A DNA stretch of 43,257 bases from Mageeibacillus sp. UBA5770 (GCA_002418705.1 DIEQ01000077.1:11599-54855), one strand, 5' to 3'. Positions 30,788 through 39,510 are shown, counted from the first letter of the stretch. Made by a program: numbers and translations. Notes: generated from the letters alone by a model not told the origin.

Positions 30788-32509
30788 TCAGGGGATTTGC
30801 TGATCCTGTATTTCAACAAGGATGGATTTTTTGAGCTTTGAGAGCGTTGTTTTTGTCTCTGCGGTCGTCTCCCCGAGAAGACTGGCGATTTCCTGGGCGA
30901 CACGCATCTGCTTATCGATGACTTTTTGTGCAATCAGGACTGTCTCCTCATTGACCTTCATTCTCTCAGCTTTTTGTTTCTCTGATTCTGTGATATCTTC
31001 CATAAGAATCAGATAGCTGTTATTGTCGCGCAGAGGCAGAACGCTCTGCTTGACGATCAGCCCGAGACGCTCATAATGAACTTTTTCGCCGAGGATGTTT
31101 TTTTCGCCGGACATGATGCGTGCGTACACATCTGCTTCCAGAATATCGAAAATCGGATCACCCCTGTGCCGGTCAAGTATCGGTCCGATAAGCTTCCTGG
31201 CAGCAGGATTATATTCCTGTATAGTGAATGCATTGTCCGTCATAATGATGGCATTCGGGCTCGAGTCAACTACCAGATTTGAAAGACTCTCGGCTTTTTC
31301 ACGAAAGAACGGGAGACACATCGTCACGGTTGCCTTTCCGTCAAGTACCGCCTGCGCCTTGGCCCGGCACGACGAATATCCGCAGCAGCCGCAGTTAAGT
31401 TCTTTGTCCGGGGAGTTTTTGCCCATAGAAAGGAGAACCTGACTGATTGCCTCGGGTGATGCAGGGACAGATTTTGGAGAGAGGTCGCTGTAGGCTGATG
31501 AGATCCTGATGCGCGTACCTTCCGTCAGGGAAGGCTGGCCTTTCTGGGGTGTCGTGATGTAGCGTATGACGTGTTCCTTTGCAGAGAGCCGGTTCGTCTT
31601 GAACGCCGCCATTCCGGGGCCGTCAGTGCATGATCCGGCGCAGGTGGAAAGTTCCAGAAAGTAGTTGCTGAGATTATTGTCGACAAGCGACTGCAGGATT
31701 TCCATGCAGGCTTCCATGCCGTCTGCGCTGACACAGGTGAACGTGCTTCTGTATTCAGGAATGATGTTGCGGATGATGCCGCCCGGCACGGGGTAGAAGC
31801 GGGGAAGAGGGTTTTTCATTGTGCGTGCTTCCGGGTCGGATTCGTCGAAGCTTACGTTTTCTTCGGCAAACCAGGATGCAAGCTCATCAAAGGTGAGTAC
31901 GGCGCTGACCGTATTTTCATTGGAAGGGAACTGCGCCTCGTGCTTTTTGGCGACACAGGGTCCGATAAATACCACCTTAATCCTCGGGCCGTAGATTTCA
32001 CGGAGCATGCGGGCATGGGCGAGCATGGGGGATGCAACCGGCGCGAGCTGGCCGATCAGGGAAGGGAAATACTTTTCGACCAGAAGAACGGTCGAAGAAC
32101 AGCATGTTGATATGATGTTTTTCATTTTATGTTCGCGGATCAGGCGCTCATATTCGCGGGTTACCGCATCAGCGCCGATGGCTGTCTCTTCAACATGGAG
32201 GAAGCCCAGCTTCTTCAGAGCTGCGGACATGGCAGGGAAATCATGCTCGGGATATGCGGCAATAAAAGACGGGGCAAGCGACACATAGACTCGTTCGCCG
32301 CGCCGGATCATATCCTTAACATCGGCGAGCTCGCTGTTTATATGCTTGGCCTTCTGGGGACAGACCGAGAGGCAGTGGCCGCAGTATATGCAGTCGGAGT
32401 CAAGTATTTCAGCCTGGTCGTGTTTGAACCCGATCGATTTCACCGGACATTCACGCAGGCATTTATAACAATTTTTACAGTTAGCCTTGGTAATTCGCAA
32501 AATATCCAT
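30788..32509 (-). CDS. hydS: Sensory-type [FeFe]-hydrogenase with PAS domain (HydS-like)
   Basis: A 573-residue protein. Two [4Fe-4S] ferredoxin motifs come first (Cys11/14/17/21 and Cys40/43/46/50). The H-cluster domain has variant motifs: L1 is STCCSS (136-137) instead of TSCCP, L2 GPCVAKKHE (Cys185), L3 STCAGSCTDGPG (Cys290, Cys294). A further four-Cys cluster (CGCCGYSSC, 373-381, and Cys398) precedes a PAS domain (about 410-505) and a helical C-terminus. This is the layout of group C/D regulatory hydrogenases, thought to sense H2 rather than turn it over fast. The start follows GGAGG. It lies in the hyd operon beside a phosphatase that could be its output. Confidence 0.9.
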   Translation of the reverse strand: MDILRITKANCKNCYKCLRECPVKSIGFKHDQAEILDSDCIYCGHCLSVCPQKAKHINSELADVKDMIRRGERVYVSLAPSFIAAYPEHDFPAMSAALKKLGFLHVEETAIGADAVTREYERLIREHKMKNIISTCCSSTVLLVEKYFPSLIGQLAPVASPMLAHARMLREIYGPRIKVVFIGPCVAKKHEAQFPSNENTVSAVLTFDELASWFAEENVSFDESDPEARTMKNPLPRFYPVPGGIIRNIIPEYRSTFTCVSADGMEACMEILQSLVDNNLSNYFLELSTCAGSCTDGPGMAAFKTNRLSAKEHVIRYITTPQKGQPSLTEGTRIRISSAYSDLSPKSVPASPEAISQVLLSMGKNSPDKELNCGCCGYSSCRAKAQAVLDGKATVTMCLPFFREKAESLSNLVVDSSPNAIIMTDNAFTIQEYNPAARKLIGPILDRHRGDPIFDILEADVYARIMSGEKNILGEKVHYERLGLIVKQSVLPLRDNNSYLILMEDITESEKQKAERMKVNEETVLIAQKVIDKQMRVAQEIASLLGETTAETKTTLSKLKKSILVEIQDQQIP

Positions 32510-32626
32510 TAGGACCTCCGCGGTCAGTGTACCTATTTTGCCTCAAAAAATCAACGAAGGCAATTCAACGGTATATACTGTGCACCGGCAAAAAACAGAC
32601 GCTCCGGACAGGCTGTCTAAGCACTT

Positions 32627-32884
32627 TCAGAACGCGGAAACGAGCCCGTTTGCCTGGAGAATCCTGTCGAAAAAAGAATCGACGGTATCCGGAAGAACGC
32701 TCTCTACAGGTCCGTCATCGACACGAACACAGACAGCGCCCGTGCACTCGCCGAGGCAGAAGGCCGCCTTGAGGATGATTTTCTCTTCAAGGCCGGCTGC
32801 CTGGACTTTGTCTGTAAGTGCGTTCAGAACAGCGTAGGAACCTTTTAAGTGGCAGGCTGAGCCGATACAAACTGAAATATCCAT
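32627..32884 (-). CDS. Small thioredoxin-like [2Fe-2S] ferredoxin
   Basis: An 85-residue protein with the four cysteines of the NuoE-type [2Fe-2S] fold: Cys6 and Cys11 (CIGSACH), Cys43 and Cys47 (CLGECTG). It resembles the N-terminal domain of HydB. It lies 22 nt after hydA in the same operon and probably carries electrons to or from the hydrogenase or the sensory hydrogenase. The start is the ATG after AAAGGAG; a longer in-frame version would overlap the end of hydA and lacks a ribosome site. Confidence 0.85.
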   Translation of the reverse strand: MDISVCIGSACHLKGSYAVLNALTDKVQAAGLEEKIILKAAFCLGECTGAVCVRVDDGPVESVLPDTVDSFFDRILQANGLVSAF

Positions 32885-32906
32885 ACATTTATTCTCCTTT
32901 GAAATA

Positions 32907-34634
32907 TCAGTCCTTTTTAGCGGGTGTCTTATAGTGGACGTGCATGATTTGATGAACATCCTCTGCGGTCATGTTCTTGTATATGGGCTCAATGATCGGG
33001 TTTTCATCGGACCTTTTCAGAAGACACAGCTTGTCGGCACGATAGAGACCTCTCGCCCTTGATTTTCTGGCTGAAGGGGGGGAGATGGGCTGGCCTGCAC
33101 CGCTGATACAGCCTTCCGGACAGGCCATTACTTCAACAAAATCGTAATAGGTCTCTCCGGCACGGATCTTGCGCAGGAGTGTATCTGCATTTTTGAGACC
33201 GTGTACGATGGCGATCCGGCATGGCTTGCCGCAGATCTGAACCGTAACTTCTTTGTGTTCCATGTCACCGCGGACACCTGTGAACTCTATCTCGTGAAGC
33301 GACTGTGCTGAACGATCCTGGAGGGCACACCGGAGGATCGCCTCCGTGACACCCCCTGTTACACCGAAAATAACACCGGCGCCGCTGCCTAAGCCATATG
33401 GCATATCCGGAGCTTCCGGTTCGATTTCAGAAAAAAGAATGCCGGATTCACGGATCATAGATGCGAGTTCGTGCGTAGTTATGACTATATCGACATCCCT
33501 GTCATTCTCTACGACAAATTCCGGACGGCCCGCCTCGTATTTTTTGGCGGTGCATGGCGCGATTGATACGACAACCGTATCTTTGACAGGCGCAGTCGCA
33601 TCCGTGATCTTCTGCTCTTCCCGGGCTTTTCTTGCCTGCTCTTTAAGCACCGCACCGAAAATCTGGATCGGTGACTTGGTTGTGGAAATATTCGGGAGGA
33701 ATTCGGGGTGGCGTGTCTCTACGAACCGGACCCATCCCGGGCAGCAGGAAGTAAAGAGGGGAAGTTTTGTACCGTTTTCAAAGCGTTCGAAAAATTCTTT
33801 GCTTTCTTCAATGACAGTCAGGTCAGCGCCGACACGGGTATCATAAACTTCGTCAAAACCGAGTTTTCGAAGGGCGGCTACGATAAGCCCCATGGAGTTG
33901 CGGCCCGGCTCAATGCCGAATTCTTCCCCGATGGCGACCCGTACGGCGGGGGCAACCTGTGCTATGACCCTGGTATTTTTCTTGCGGAGAACATTCCAGA
34001 CCTTCTGCGTATCATTTCTGATCACGATAGCGCCTGTCGGGCATACAGCGGCGCACTGTCCGCAGTTGACACAGTCCGTATCTCCGATAGGCCGGTTGAA
34101 GGCCGGCATGACCTGCATTTTAGAGCCGCGGAAGGCGAAGTCCAGGATACCGATGCCCTGCTTTTCGGCACAGGTGCGGACACAGTCGCCGCAGAGGATG
34201 CACTTGTTCGGATCTCTTACAATCGCCTGGCTGGAGGAATCAACCTCACGTGTCGGCAGCGTATTGGGAAATCTGATGTTACGGATGCCGAACCGGCCCG
34301 CCAGCTCCTGAAGGCGGCAGTTACCGCTTTTTTCACATGTTGTGCAGTCCCGGCAATGACTTGCCAGCAGCAGCTCAAGAATCATTTTCCTGTGCTTCTG
34401 AAGAGCGAGCGTATTGGTTTTTATCTCCATCCCGTCCTTCGGGGGAGTCGAACAGGAAGCCTGCACATTACCCCATTTATCTTCGAAAACACACAGGCGG
34501 CATGCCCCGTATACGGAGAGTTCGGAATAGTAGCAGAAGGTCGGCATTTCGATGCCGGCACGGCGGATAACCTGAAGTATATTGGTTTCATTGTCAAATT
34601 TGACATGCTTGCCGTCAATTATCATGTTGCCCAT
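32907..34634 (-). CDS. hydA: Electron-bifurcating [FeFe]-hydrogenase catalytic subunit HydA
   Basis: A 575-residue catalytic subunit. An N-terminal [2Fe-2S] domain (Cys34, 45, 48, 61) is followed by the His-Cys3 cluster (His93, Cys97, 100, 106) and two [4Fe-4S] clusters (Cys145/148/151/155 and Cys188/191/194/198). The H-cluster motifs are TSCCPGW (295-301), APCTAKKYE (Cys361) and MACPEGCISGAG (Cys505, Cys509). This is the M3-type layout of the trimeric HydABC complex, which couples ferredoxin and NADH oxidation to H2 formation or the reverse. The C-terminal extension (about 515-575) is typical. It begins three bases after hydB, with AAAGGAGG. Confidence 0.95.
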   Translation of the reverse strand: MGNMIIDGKHVKFDNETNILQVIRRAGIEMPTFCYYSELSVYGACRLCVFEDKWGNVQASCSTPPKDGMEIKTNTLALQKHRKMILELLLASHCRDCTTCEKSGNCRLQELAGRFGIRNIRFPNTLPTREVDSSSQAIVRDPNKCILCGDCVRTCAEKQGIGILDFAFRGSKMQVMPAFNRPIGDTDCVNCGQCAAVCPTGAIVIRNDTQKVWNVLRKKNTRVIAQVAPAVRVAIGEEFGIEPGRNSMGLIVAALRKLGFDEVYDTRVGADLTVIEESKEFFERFENGTKLPLFTSCCPGWVRFVETRHPEFLPNISTTKSPIQIFGAVLKEQARKAREEQKITDATAPVKDTVVVSIAPCTAKKYEAGRPEFVVENDRDVDIVITTHELASMIRESGILFSEIEPEAPDMPYGLGSGAGVIFGVTGGVTEAILRCALQDRSAQSLHEIEFTGVRGDMEHKEVTVQICGKPCRIAIVHGLKNADTLLRKIRAGETYYDFVEVMACPEGCISGAGQPISPPSARKSRARGLYRADKLCLLKRSDENPIIEPIYKNMTAEDVHQIMHVHYKTPAKKD

Positions 34635-34637
34635 AAA

Positions 34638-36515
34638 TTATGCCTCCTTTATGGCTTTGAAAGAGCAGGCTTCCACACACGCTCCGCACTTGATGCATTT
34701 GTTCTGATCGATCAGATAAGGTGACTTGACTGTGCCGGTGATTGCACCGACAGGACAGACCCGTGCACATTTACTGCAGCCTCTGCATGTCTCCGGTTCG
34801 ATTTCATATATCTTCAGTGCCTGGCAGACATGCGACGGGCATTTTTTGTCGACAACATGGGCGACGTACTCATCCCGGAAGTATTTGAGCGTGGAGACTA
34901 CAGGGCCTGCGGCGCTTTTTCCGAGCCCGCAGAGGGCTGTATGTGTAACCGTGTCGGCAATTTCTTCAAGAAGACCCAAGTCTTCGAGTGTTCCTTTTCC
35001 GGATACGATCTTCTCGAGGATCTCGAGCATGCGCTTTGTGCCTTCGCGGCACGGGACGCATTTGCCGCAGGATTCATTCTGGGTGAAGTTCATGAAGAAA
35101 CGGGCTATTTCGACCATACAGGTATCTTCATTCATGACCACCAATCCGCCGGAGCCTATCATGGCACCGACTGCCTTGAGGGAATCAAAGTCCAGCGGAA
35201 GGTCCAAGTGCCCGCCGGTCAGGCAGCCGCCCGAAGGCCCTCCGATCTGTACGGCTTTCAGTTGCCTGCCGCCCCGGACGCCGCCGCCGATATCAAATAC
35301 GATTTCACGAAGGGTAGTTCCCATGGGTACTTCGATGAGTCCGGTATTCACGACATCACCGGTTATCGCAAAGGCTTTGGTGCCGGGGGATGTCAGCGTA
35401 CCGATGCTTTTGTACCATGCGCAGCCTCGCTCGATAATAAGAGGGACGTTGGCATATGTTTCCACGTTATTCAGTACGGTCGGCTTCCCGAAAAGCCCGT
35501 GTTCCACGGTGCGGGGAGGCTTGACTCGGGGCATGCCGCGCTCGCCTTCGATCGATGCGGTGAGTGCGGAGCCTTCGCCGCAGACAAAAGCGCCGGCGCC
35601 GGTATTGATGTGTACTTCGAAATCAAAATTGGATCCGAGGATGTTTCTGCCGAGGAGTCCGCATTCACGTGCACGGGAAATAGCGGTCTTTAAGCGGTCG
35701 ACGGCCAGCGGATACTCGGCTCGTACATAGATGTAGCCTTCAGCGGCTCCGACCGCAGCTCCTGCGATCATCATGCCTTCAAGCATCAGGTGGGGATTTC
35801 CTTCCATGACGGACCGGTCCATGAATGCTCCGGGGTCGCCCTCATCACCGTTGCAGATGATATACCGGACAGGGTCTTTCTGACTTCGCACGGCCATCCA
35901 TTTACGCCCTGCCGGGTATCCGCCGCCGCCTCTGCCGCGAAGTCCGCTTGCGAGAATTTCCTCACAGACTTCCTTGCCGCTCATCGAGAAAAGAGATTTG
36001 ACAAGTGCATCATACCCTCCGTGGGCAATGTATTCTTCGATGGACTCAGCGTCCATGCGCCCGCATCCGGAGAGGACCTGCCGCGTCTGTTTTTTATAGA
36101 AAGGAATTTCTTCCTGGGTGGGGAAGGTGACGCCGTCTTTCTTATAGAGGAGGCGATCGACGGGTTTGCCGCCGACCAGGGTCGTTTCGATGATTTCGTC
36201 TGCATCTTCCGGGCGTACCTTGAGATAGAGCCATCCGGACGGTTCGATGCGGACAAGAGGCCCCATTTCACAGAATCCATGGCAGCCGCTTCGCTTCACT
36301 CCGATGGAATCTTTCTTTTCTTCCGTTAGCTCAACCTGCAGCGGGAGGTTTTTTTCGGTAAGGAGGGCGATCAGCCGGTCGTATATTTTGAGGGCGCCGC
36401 CGGCGACACATCCCGTTCCGGCGCAGATAAGGATCTTCCGGTTCTGTGCGGCAAGGTATCTGTTGTAATCTGTACGGGCTGCTTCCAGTTGGCCCGGTGT
36501 TTCAAAACGTATCAT
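34638..36515 (-). CDS. hydB: Electron-bifurcating hydrogenase subunit HydB (NuoF-like, FMN/NAD-binding)
   Basis: A 625-residue subunit. The N-terminal thioredoxin-like domain has Cys31, Cys36, Cys78 and Cys82 for a [2Fe-2S] cluster. The NuoF core follows with GRGGGGYPAG (FMN/NADH site) and ICNGDEGDPGAFMDR, then the SLBB segment and CGKCVPCREGTKRM for a [4Fe-4S] cluster. Two C-terminal ferredoxin motifs (CRGCSKCARVCPVG and CIKCGACVEACSFK) complete the subunit. It holds the flavin where bifurcation is thought to occur in this complex. It overlaps hydC by four bases and precedes hydA by three, so the three subunits should be made in fixed ratio. Confidence 0.95.
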   Translation of the reverse strand: MIRFETPGQLEAARTDYNRYLAAQNRKILICAGTGCVAGGALKIYDRLIALLTEKNLPLQVELTEEKKDSIGVKRSGCHGFCEMGPLVRIEPSGWLYLKVRPEDADEIIETTLVGGKPVDRLLYKKDGVTFPTQEEIPFYKKQTRQVLSGCGRMDAESIEEYIAHGGYDALVKSLFSMSGKEVCEEILASGLRGRGGGGYPAGRKWMAVRSQKDPVRYIICNGDEGDPGAFMDRSVMEGNPHLMLEGMMIAGAAVGAAEGYIYVRAEYPLAVDRLKTAISRARECGLLGRNILGSNFDFEVHINTGAGAFVCGEGSALTASIEGERGMPRVKPPRTVEHGLFGKPTVLNNVETYANVPLIIERGCAWYKSIGTLTSPGTKAFAITGDVVNTGLIEVPMGTTLREIVFDIGGGVRGGRQLKAVQIGGPSGGCLTGGHLDLPLDFDSLKAVGAMIGSGGLVVMNEDTCMVEIARFFMNFTQNESCGKCVPCREGTKRMLEILEKIVSGKGTLEDLGLLEEIADTVTHTALCGLGKSAAGPVVSTLKYFRDEYVAHVVDKKCPSHVCQALKIYEIEPETCRGCSKCARVCPVGAITGTVKSPYLIDQNKCIKCGACVEACSFKAIKEA

Positions 36516-37012
36516 TTTTCTCCTCCTTCGGCTTCTGCCTTTGCTTCATCTGCCAGTTCGACAAGCAGGAGCGCGGTTTTCTCGGGTGTCATGGCTGCAT
36601 ATACGGTGTCATTTACCATGAGCACGGGTGCAAGCCCGCAGGCACCGAGGCAGGATACGGTTTCTACGGTAAACAGAAAATCATCCGTTGTATGTTTTGT
36701 CTCGGAAAGCCTGAGACGTTTGCGTATTTCTTTTAAAATCGGAATAGACTTCCTGACATGACATGCTGTGCCGTCGCAGATCTTGATTACATATTTACCT
36801 TTTGGTTTCAGCGAAAAATTCTCATAGAAAGTCGCAATGCTGTAAATTTTGGCTTCGCTGATGCCGACTGCATCTGCGGTATACGTCAGGAGTTTTTCCG
36901 GGAGATAGCGGAATTCGCTTTGAATATCCTGAAGAATTGCGATTATATGTGTTCTGTCGTATTTATGGCTCCTTAAGATAGAGTCCAGGGCGGCTTTTTG
37001 ATCGTCAGTCAT
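36512..37012 (-). CDS. hydC: Electron-bifurcating hydrogenase subunit HydC (NuoE-like)
   Basis: A 166-residue subunit with a helical N-terminal bundle (about 1-70) and a thioredoxin-like [2Fe-2S] domain with Cys79, Cys84 (CDGTACH), Cys121 and Cys125 (CLGACG). It is the NuoE-like partner of HydB in the trimeric complex. The acidic C-terminal tail (ELADEAKAEAEGGEK) is variable among homologues. It is first in the operon, behind a long leader with a possible pseudoknot and an AGGAGG site. Its stop overlaps the hydB start (ATGA). Confidence 0.94.
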   Translation of the reverse strand: MTDDQKAALDSILRSHKYDRTHIIAILQDIQSEFRYLPEKLLTYTADAVGISEAKIYSIATFYENFSLKPKGKYVIKICDGTACHVRKSIPILKEIRKRLRLSETKHTTDDFLFTVETVSCLGACGLAPVLMVNDTVYAAMTPEKTALLLVELADEAKAEAEGGEK

Positions 37013-37060
37013 AGGTACCTCCTAAATATTAACCTGACTTCTGTTCGCAGGTCGTCTCAT

Positions 37061-37115
37061 GTGCTGTCCGACTGGTTTCTATATACAGTTTTGCCCATCC
37101 CGACAGCACGGGCAA
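37061..37115 (-). promoter_or_regulatory. Possible H-type pseudoknot in the hydCBA leader
   Basis: In the minus-strand RNA, in order: TTGCCC (37115-37110), GTGCTGTC (37109-37102), five bases, GGGCAA (37096-37091), 22 bases, GACAGCAC (37068-37061). The first pairs perfectly with the third, and the second with the fourth. This gives stems of 6 and 8 bp in the interlocked order of an H-type pseudoknot. It lies about 50 nt upstream of the hydC start, downstream of the predicted promoter. It could be a riboswitch, a protein-binding leader, or chance. Confidence 0.4.
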
Positions 37116-37157
37116 GCAAAGAAAAAAGCTGAAAATGGCATGAAAAAATGATGTATG

Positions 37158-37186
37158 ATTATAGATATGGTTAAAATTGCATGAAA
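37158..37186 (-). promoter_or_regulatory. Probable promoter of the hydCBA operon
   Basis: On the minus strand a TTTCAT -35 (37186-37181), 17 nt, and a perfect TATAAT -10 (37163-37158). It implies a leader of about 140 nt before hydC, enough to hold the pseudoknot candidate. Confidence 0.5.
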
Positions 37187-37283
37187 GAAAGAGGAAAGTG
37201 CAGGGAAATATGAGTGAACCCTTGTGAAAACACAGCACAGCTCAGGTCTCCCGGGGTCTGACCGTGATTTTTTGCCTCAAATC

Positions 37284-37292
37284 TGATATGAT
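37284..37292 (+). promoter_or_regulatory. Extended -10 promoter of apbE
   Basis: TGATATGAT matches the extended -10 pattern TGnTATnnT; no good -35 is needed or seen. Transcription would start about 25 nt before the apbE ATG, leaving room for the CGGAGG ribosome site. Confidence 0.45.
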
Positions 37293-37322
37293 TATTTGAT
37301 TGTATTTCGGAGGTTTTTGCAT

Positions 37323-38459
37323 ATGGCTCTCTTTTGCCGGCATTTTAATATGAAAAGGTTAAACACACAGATCCGCTTTGGAGCACTTCTTGTACTTCTG
37401 GCATTTCTTATATCCGGCTGTACTTCAGCCGCTTCCGTGACCGGCCTCGGGACTGATGCGTCGGCTGCCGCATCAACAGCTGCAGCAGCATCCGGATCAC
37501 CCGATTCTACTGCGACTGCAGATTTTTTTGCGATGAATACATACATGATGATCACTGCGAACGGACCAGAGGCCCAGGCTGCAGCAGATGCCGCTAAAGA
37601 AGAAGTTTATATTCTTGAGACAGAGCTGTCCAACAAGCTCACGGACAGCGAAATCACTCAAATCAACATTAACAGCGGGAAGGGTCCCGTCGCTGTTTCA
37701 CAGGAGACCTTTGACATAATAGCTGAGGCTGCCGCCTATTCGGAGAAGACCGACGGTGCTTTTGACATTACGATTGCACCAATTATGGATATATGGGGAT
37801 TCAGCGACAGCAATTACCGTGTACCGACGTCTGCCGAAATAGCAGCGGCTCTGCCGCTGGTCGGCTGGAAAGCAGTCATGCTCGACGAAGGCAGCCTTAC
37901 CGTTGAACTTCCTGTAACGGGCATGAAGCTGGACCTCGGCGGCATTGCCAAGGGCTATGCTTCTGATAAAGTTCATGAGATCATGAAAGGTTACGATATC
38001 ACATCCGGGCTGATTTCACTCGGAGGTAACGTTGCGGTATTCGGGACCAAAGCGGACGGTTCGCCATGGCGAATCGCAATCGCAGATCCGCAGGCACCCG
38101 AATCATATATAGGTGTTCTGTCGTCCTCGGATATTTCTGTAATCACATCCGGGGGATATGAACGCAATTTCACGCAGGATGGGGTCACATACATGCATAT
38201 TATGAATCCCGAGACCGGTTCTCCGGTCCAGTCTGACCTTCTTTCCGTGAGTATTATTACTGCATCCGGTGTTCAGGGAGACAGCCTGTCCACAGCCCTT
38301 TTTGTCATGGGAAAAGATAAAGCGATCGCGTTTTGGCAGGCAAACAGAGATTTTGAATGCATACTTGTTACGACGGCCGGCGAAGTGTTCGCCAGTGCCG
38401 GACTAAAGGACACATTCAAGCTGACCGACACTGCTGCTGCCCTGAATTTTTTTGAATAA
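37323..38459 (+). CDS. apbE: FAD:protein FMN transferase (ApbE), lipoprotein
   Basis: A 378-residue exported enzyme that attaches FMN to Thr/Ser of target proteins outside the membrane. A signal sequence ends in the lipobox LISGC, followed by an Ala/Ser/Thr-rich linker. The catalytic domain shows FFAMNTYMMITANG at its start, DITIAPIMDIWGF, KLDLGGIAKGYASDK, the ITSGGYERNF segment and GDSLSTALFVMG, the family's metal- and FAD-binding parts. I use the ATG behind CGGAGG; a second ATG nine codons later would also give a signal peptide but lacks a ribosome site. It is followed by a NusG-II protein and a Gx transporter, a trio recalling flavin-based extracellular electron transfer loci. Confidence 0.93.
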   Translation: MALFCRHFNMKRLNTQIRFGALLVLLAFLISGCTSAASVTGLGTDASAAASTAAAASGSPDSTATADFFAMNTYMMITANGPEAQAAADAAKEEVYILETELSNKLTDSEITQININSGKGPVAVSQETFDIIAEAAAYSEKTDGAFDITIAPIMDIWGFSDSNYRVPTSAEIAAALPLVGWKAVMLDEGSLTVELPVTGMKLDLGGIAKGYASDKVHEIMKGYDITSGLISLGGNVAVFGTKADGSPWRIAIADPQAPESYIGVLSSSDISVITSGGYERNFTQDGVTYMHIMNPETGSPVQSDLLSVSIITASGVQGDSLSTALFVMGKDKAIAFWQANRDFECILVTTAGEVFASAGLKDTFKLTDTAAALNFFE

Positions 38460-38494
38460 CATCCATACAAAGCACACGTCCGGAAAGGAATAAC

Positions 38495-38980
38495 ATGAAC
38501 CTGCATAGAACGAACTCTACAAATGCGAATATAAAAACAAATGCGTATGTTCCGAAATACCGGTTTGGCCTATGGGATGCAGCTGTCATCCTGCTGGTTA
38601 TATTTGCCGCGGCGGGTGTAGGGCTGGGACTTGTCCAGACAGCCAGGAACAGCGTGACAGCCGGCTCGCATCTCGAAGCCGTGCTGACGTTATCAGGCGA
38701 AGAGGTCTGGCGTACAGACCTTTCTAATATTACAGAAAGCGAGACATACGGCGTGGAGATTGATGCCGGGCATTTGACGGTACTTGCCGAGCCCGGCAGA
38801 GCATGCGTGTCAGAATCAGACTGTTCGGATCAGATATGCGTTCGTTCAGGATGGCTTACAGCGACCGGACAAAGCGCTGTGTGTCTTCCATATCGGGCTG
38901 TCCTCAAAATTGTTTCCGTAAACAGCCAGGGCAGTGTTGTAGAAGATACGAACGCGTCATATGATGCGATTTCAAAATAA
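38495..38980 (+). CDS. NusG domain II-containing membrane-anchored protein
   Basis: A 161-residue protein with one transmembrane helix (about 27-48) and an extracytoplasmic NusG domain II-like beta domain (58-150), including the pattern SDCSDQICVRSGWLTATGQSAVCLPYR, split by two Cys pairs typical of this family. It sits between apbE and a Gx transporter gene (11 nt gap). Proteins of this pair occur together in Listeria-type electron-transfer loci, as far as I recall (EetA-like); the role is not established from this sequence. Confidence 0.85.
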   Translation: MNLHRTNSTNANIKTNAYVPKYRFGLWDAAVILLVIFAAAGVGLGLVQTARNSVTAGSHLEAVLTLSGEEVWRTDLSNITESETYGVEIDAGHLTVLAEPGRACVSESDCSDQICVRSGWLTATGQSAVCLPYRAVLKIVSVNSQGSVVEDTNASYDAISK

Positions 38981-38991
38981 GCGGGGGGCAT

Positions 38992-39510
38992 ATGAAATAT
39001 TCGATTTATGATCTGACCCGCTGGAGCATTCTGACTGCACTAGCGCTAACACTTTCAGTTACGGAGTCTCTCTTTTTTCCGAACTTTCTTTTTCCGGTTC
39101 CGGGCATGCGCCTCGGGCTTGCGAATATCGTCACACTGCTCGCAATATACCTGTTCGGAGCGTTCCCGACAATCCTGATCGTGTTTATCCGATCCCTGAT
39201 CACATTTGCATTCGGGGGTAATCTGACAAGCTTTTTGTTCTCCATCGCAGGCGGACTGCTTGCCCTTGCCGTCATGCTTCTCCTGCGCAACGTTAAGATG
39301 TTATCGCTTTTCGGGGTAAGCGTTGCAGGTGCGGCTGCCCATACCATCGGTCAGATCCTTATCGCCTGCGGGCTTACCAAAAGCTGGGCCGCTGCTTCCT
39401 ATCTGCCGGTTCTGCTGCTGGTGTCCATTCTCACAGGACTTGTGATTGCCGGACTATCTATACCAGTCTATAAAGCGGTTGCTGCCATTCATCCGGGAGG
39501 ACGTTCATGA
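38992..39510 (+). CDS. Gx transporter family membrane protein
   Basis: A 172-residue integral membrane protein with about five to six helices. The opening SILTALALTLSVTESLFFPNFLFPVPGMRLGLANIVTLLAIY, here split by its helix breaks, and the LITFAFGGNLTSFLFSIAGG segment are characteristic of the Gx transporter family (older name heptaprenyl diphosphate synthase component I). The fold resembles ECF-transporter S components. It follows the NusG-II gene by 11 nt and its end overlaps the EamA gene by four bases. It is likely the EetB-like partner of that gene; substrate unknown. Confidence 0.86.
   Translation: MKYSIYDLTRWSILTALALTLSVTESLFFPNFLFPVPGMRLGLANIVTLLAIYLFGAFPTILIVFIRSLITFAFGGNLTSFLFSIAGGLLALAVMLLLRNVKMLSLFGVSVAGAAAHTIGQILIACGLTKSWAAASYLPVLLLVSILTGLVIAGLSIPVYKAVAAIHPGGRS

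Larger units (their letters stand above)
37013..37322. other. Divergent control region between hydC and apbE
   Basis: 310 nt with no credible gene. It contains the hydC leader with two interlocking inverted repeats (37061-37115), a minus-strand promoter (37158-37186), and an extended -10 promoter (37284-37292) with ribosome site for apbE. A 69-codon frame on the minus strand (37029-37238) has no ribosome site and covers the leader; I do not call it. Confidence 0.6.

Noticed and set aside
33708..34724. 338-codon plus-strand frame across hydA
   Set aside because: Antisense to hydA with all its cluster cysteines intact; no ribosome site or recognisable domain.
34726..35730. Long open frames on the plus strand (334 and 287 codons) across hydB
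   Set aside because: They lie antisense to a clearly conserved hydB, have no ribosome site, and read as Pro/Arg/Ser-rich low-complexity translations typical of shadows of GC-rich genes.
37029..37238. 69-codon minus-strand frame upstream of hydC
   Set aside because: No ribosome site, no domain, and it covers the predicted leader and pseudoknot.
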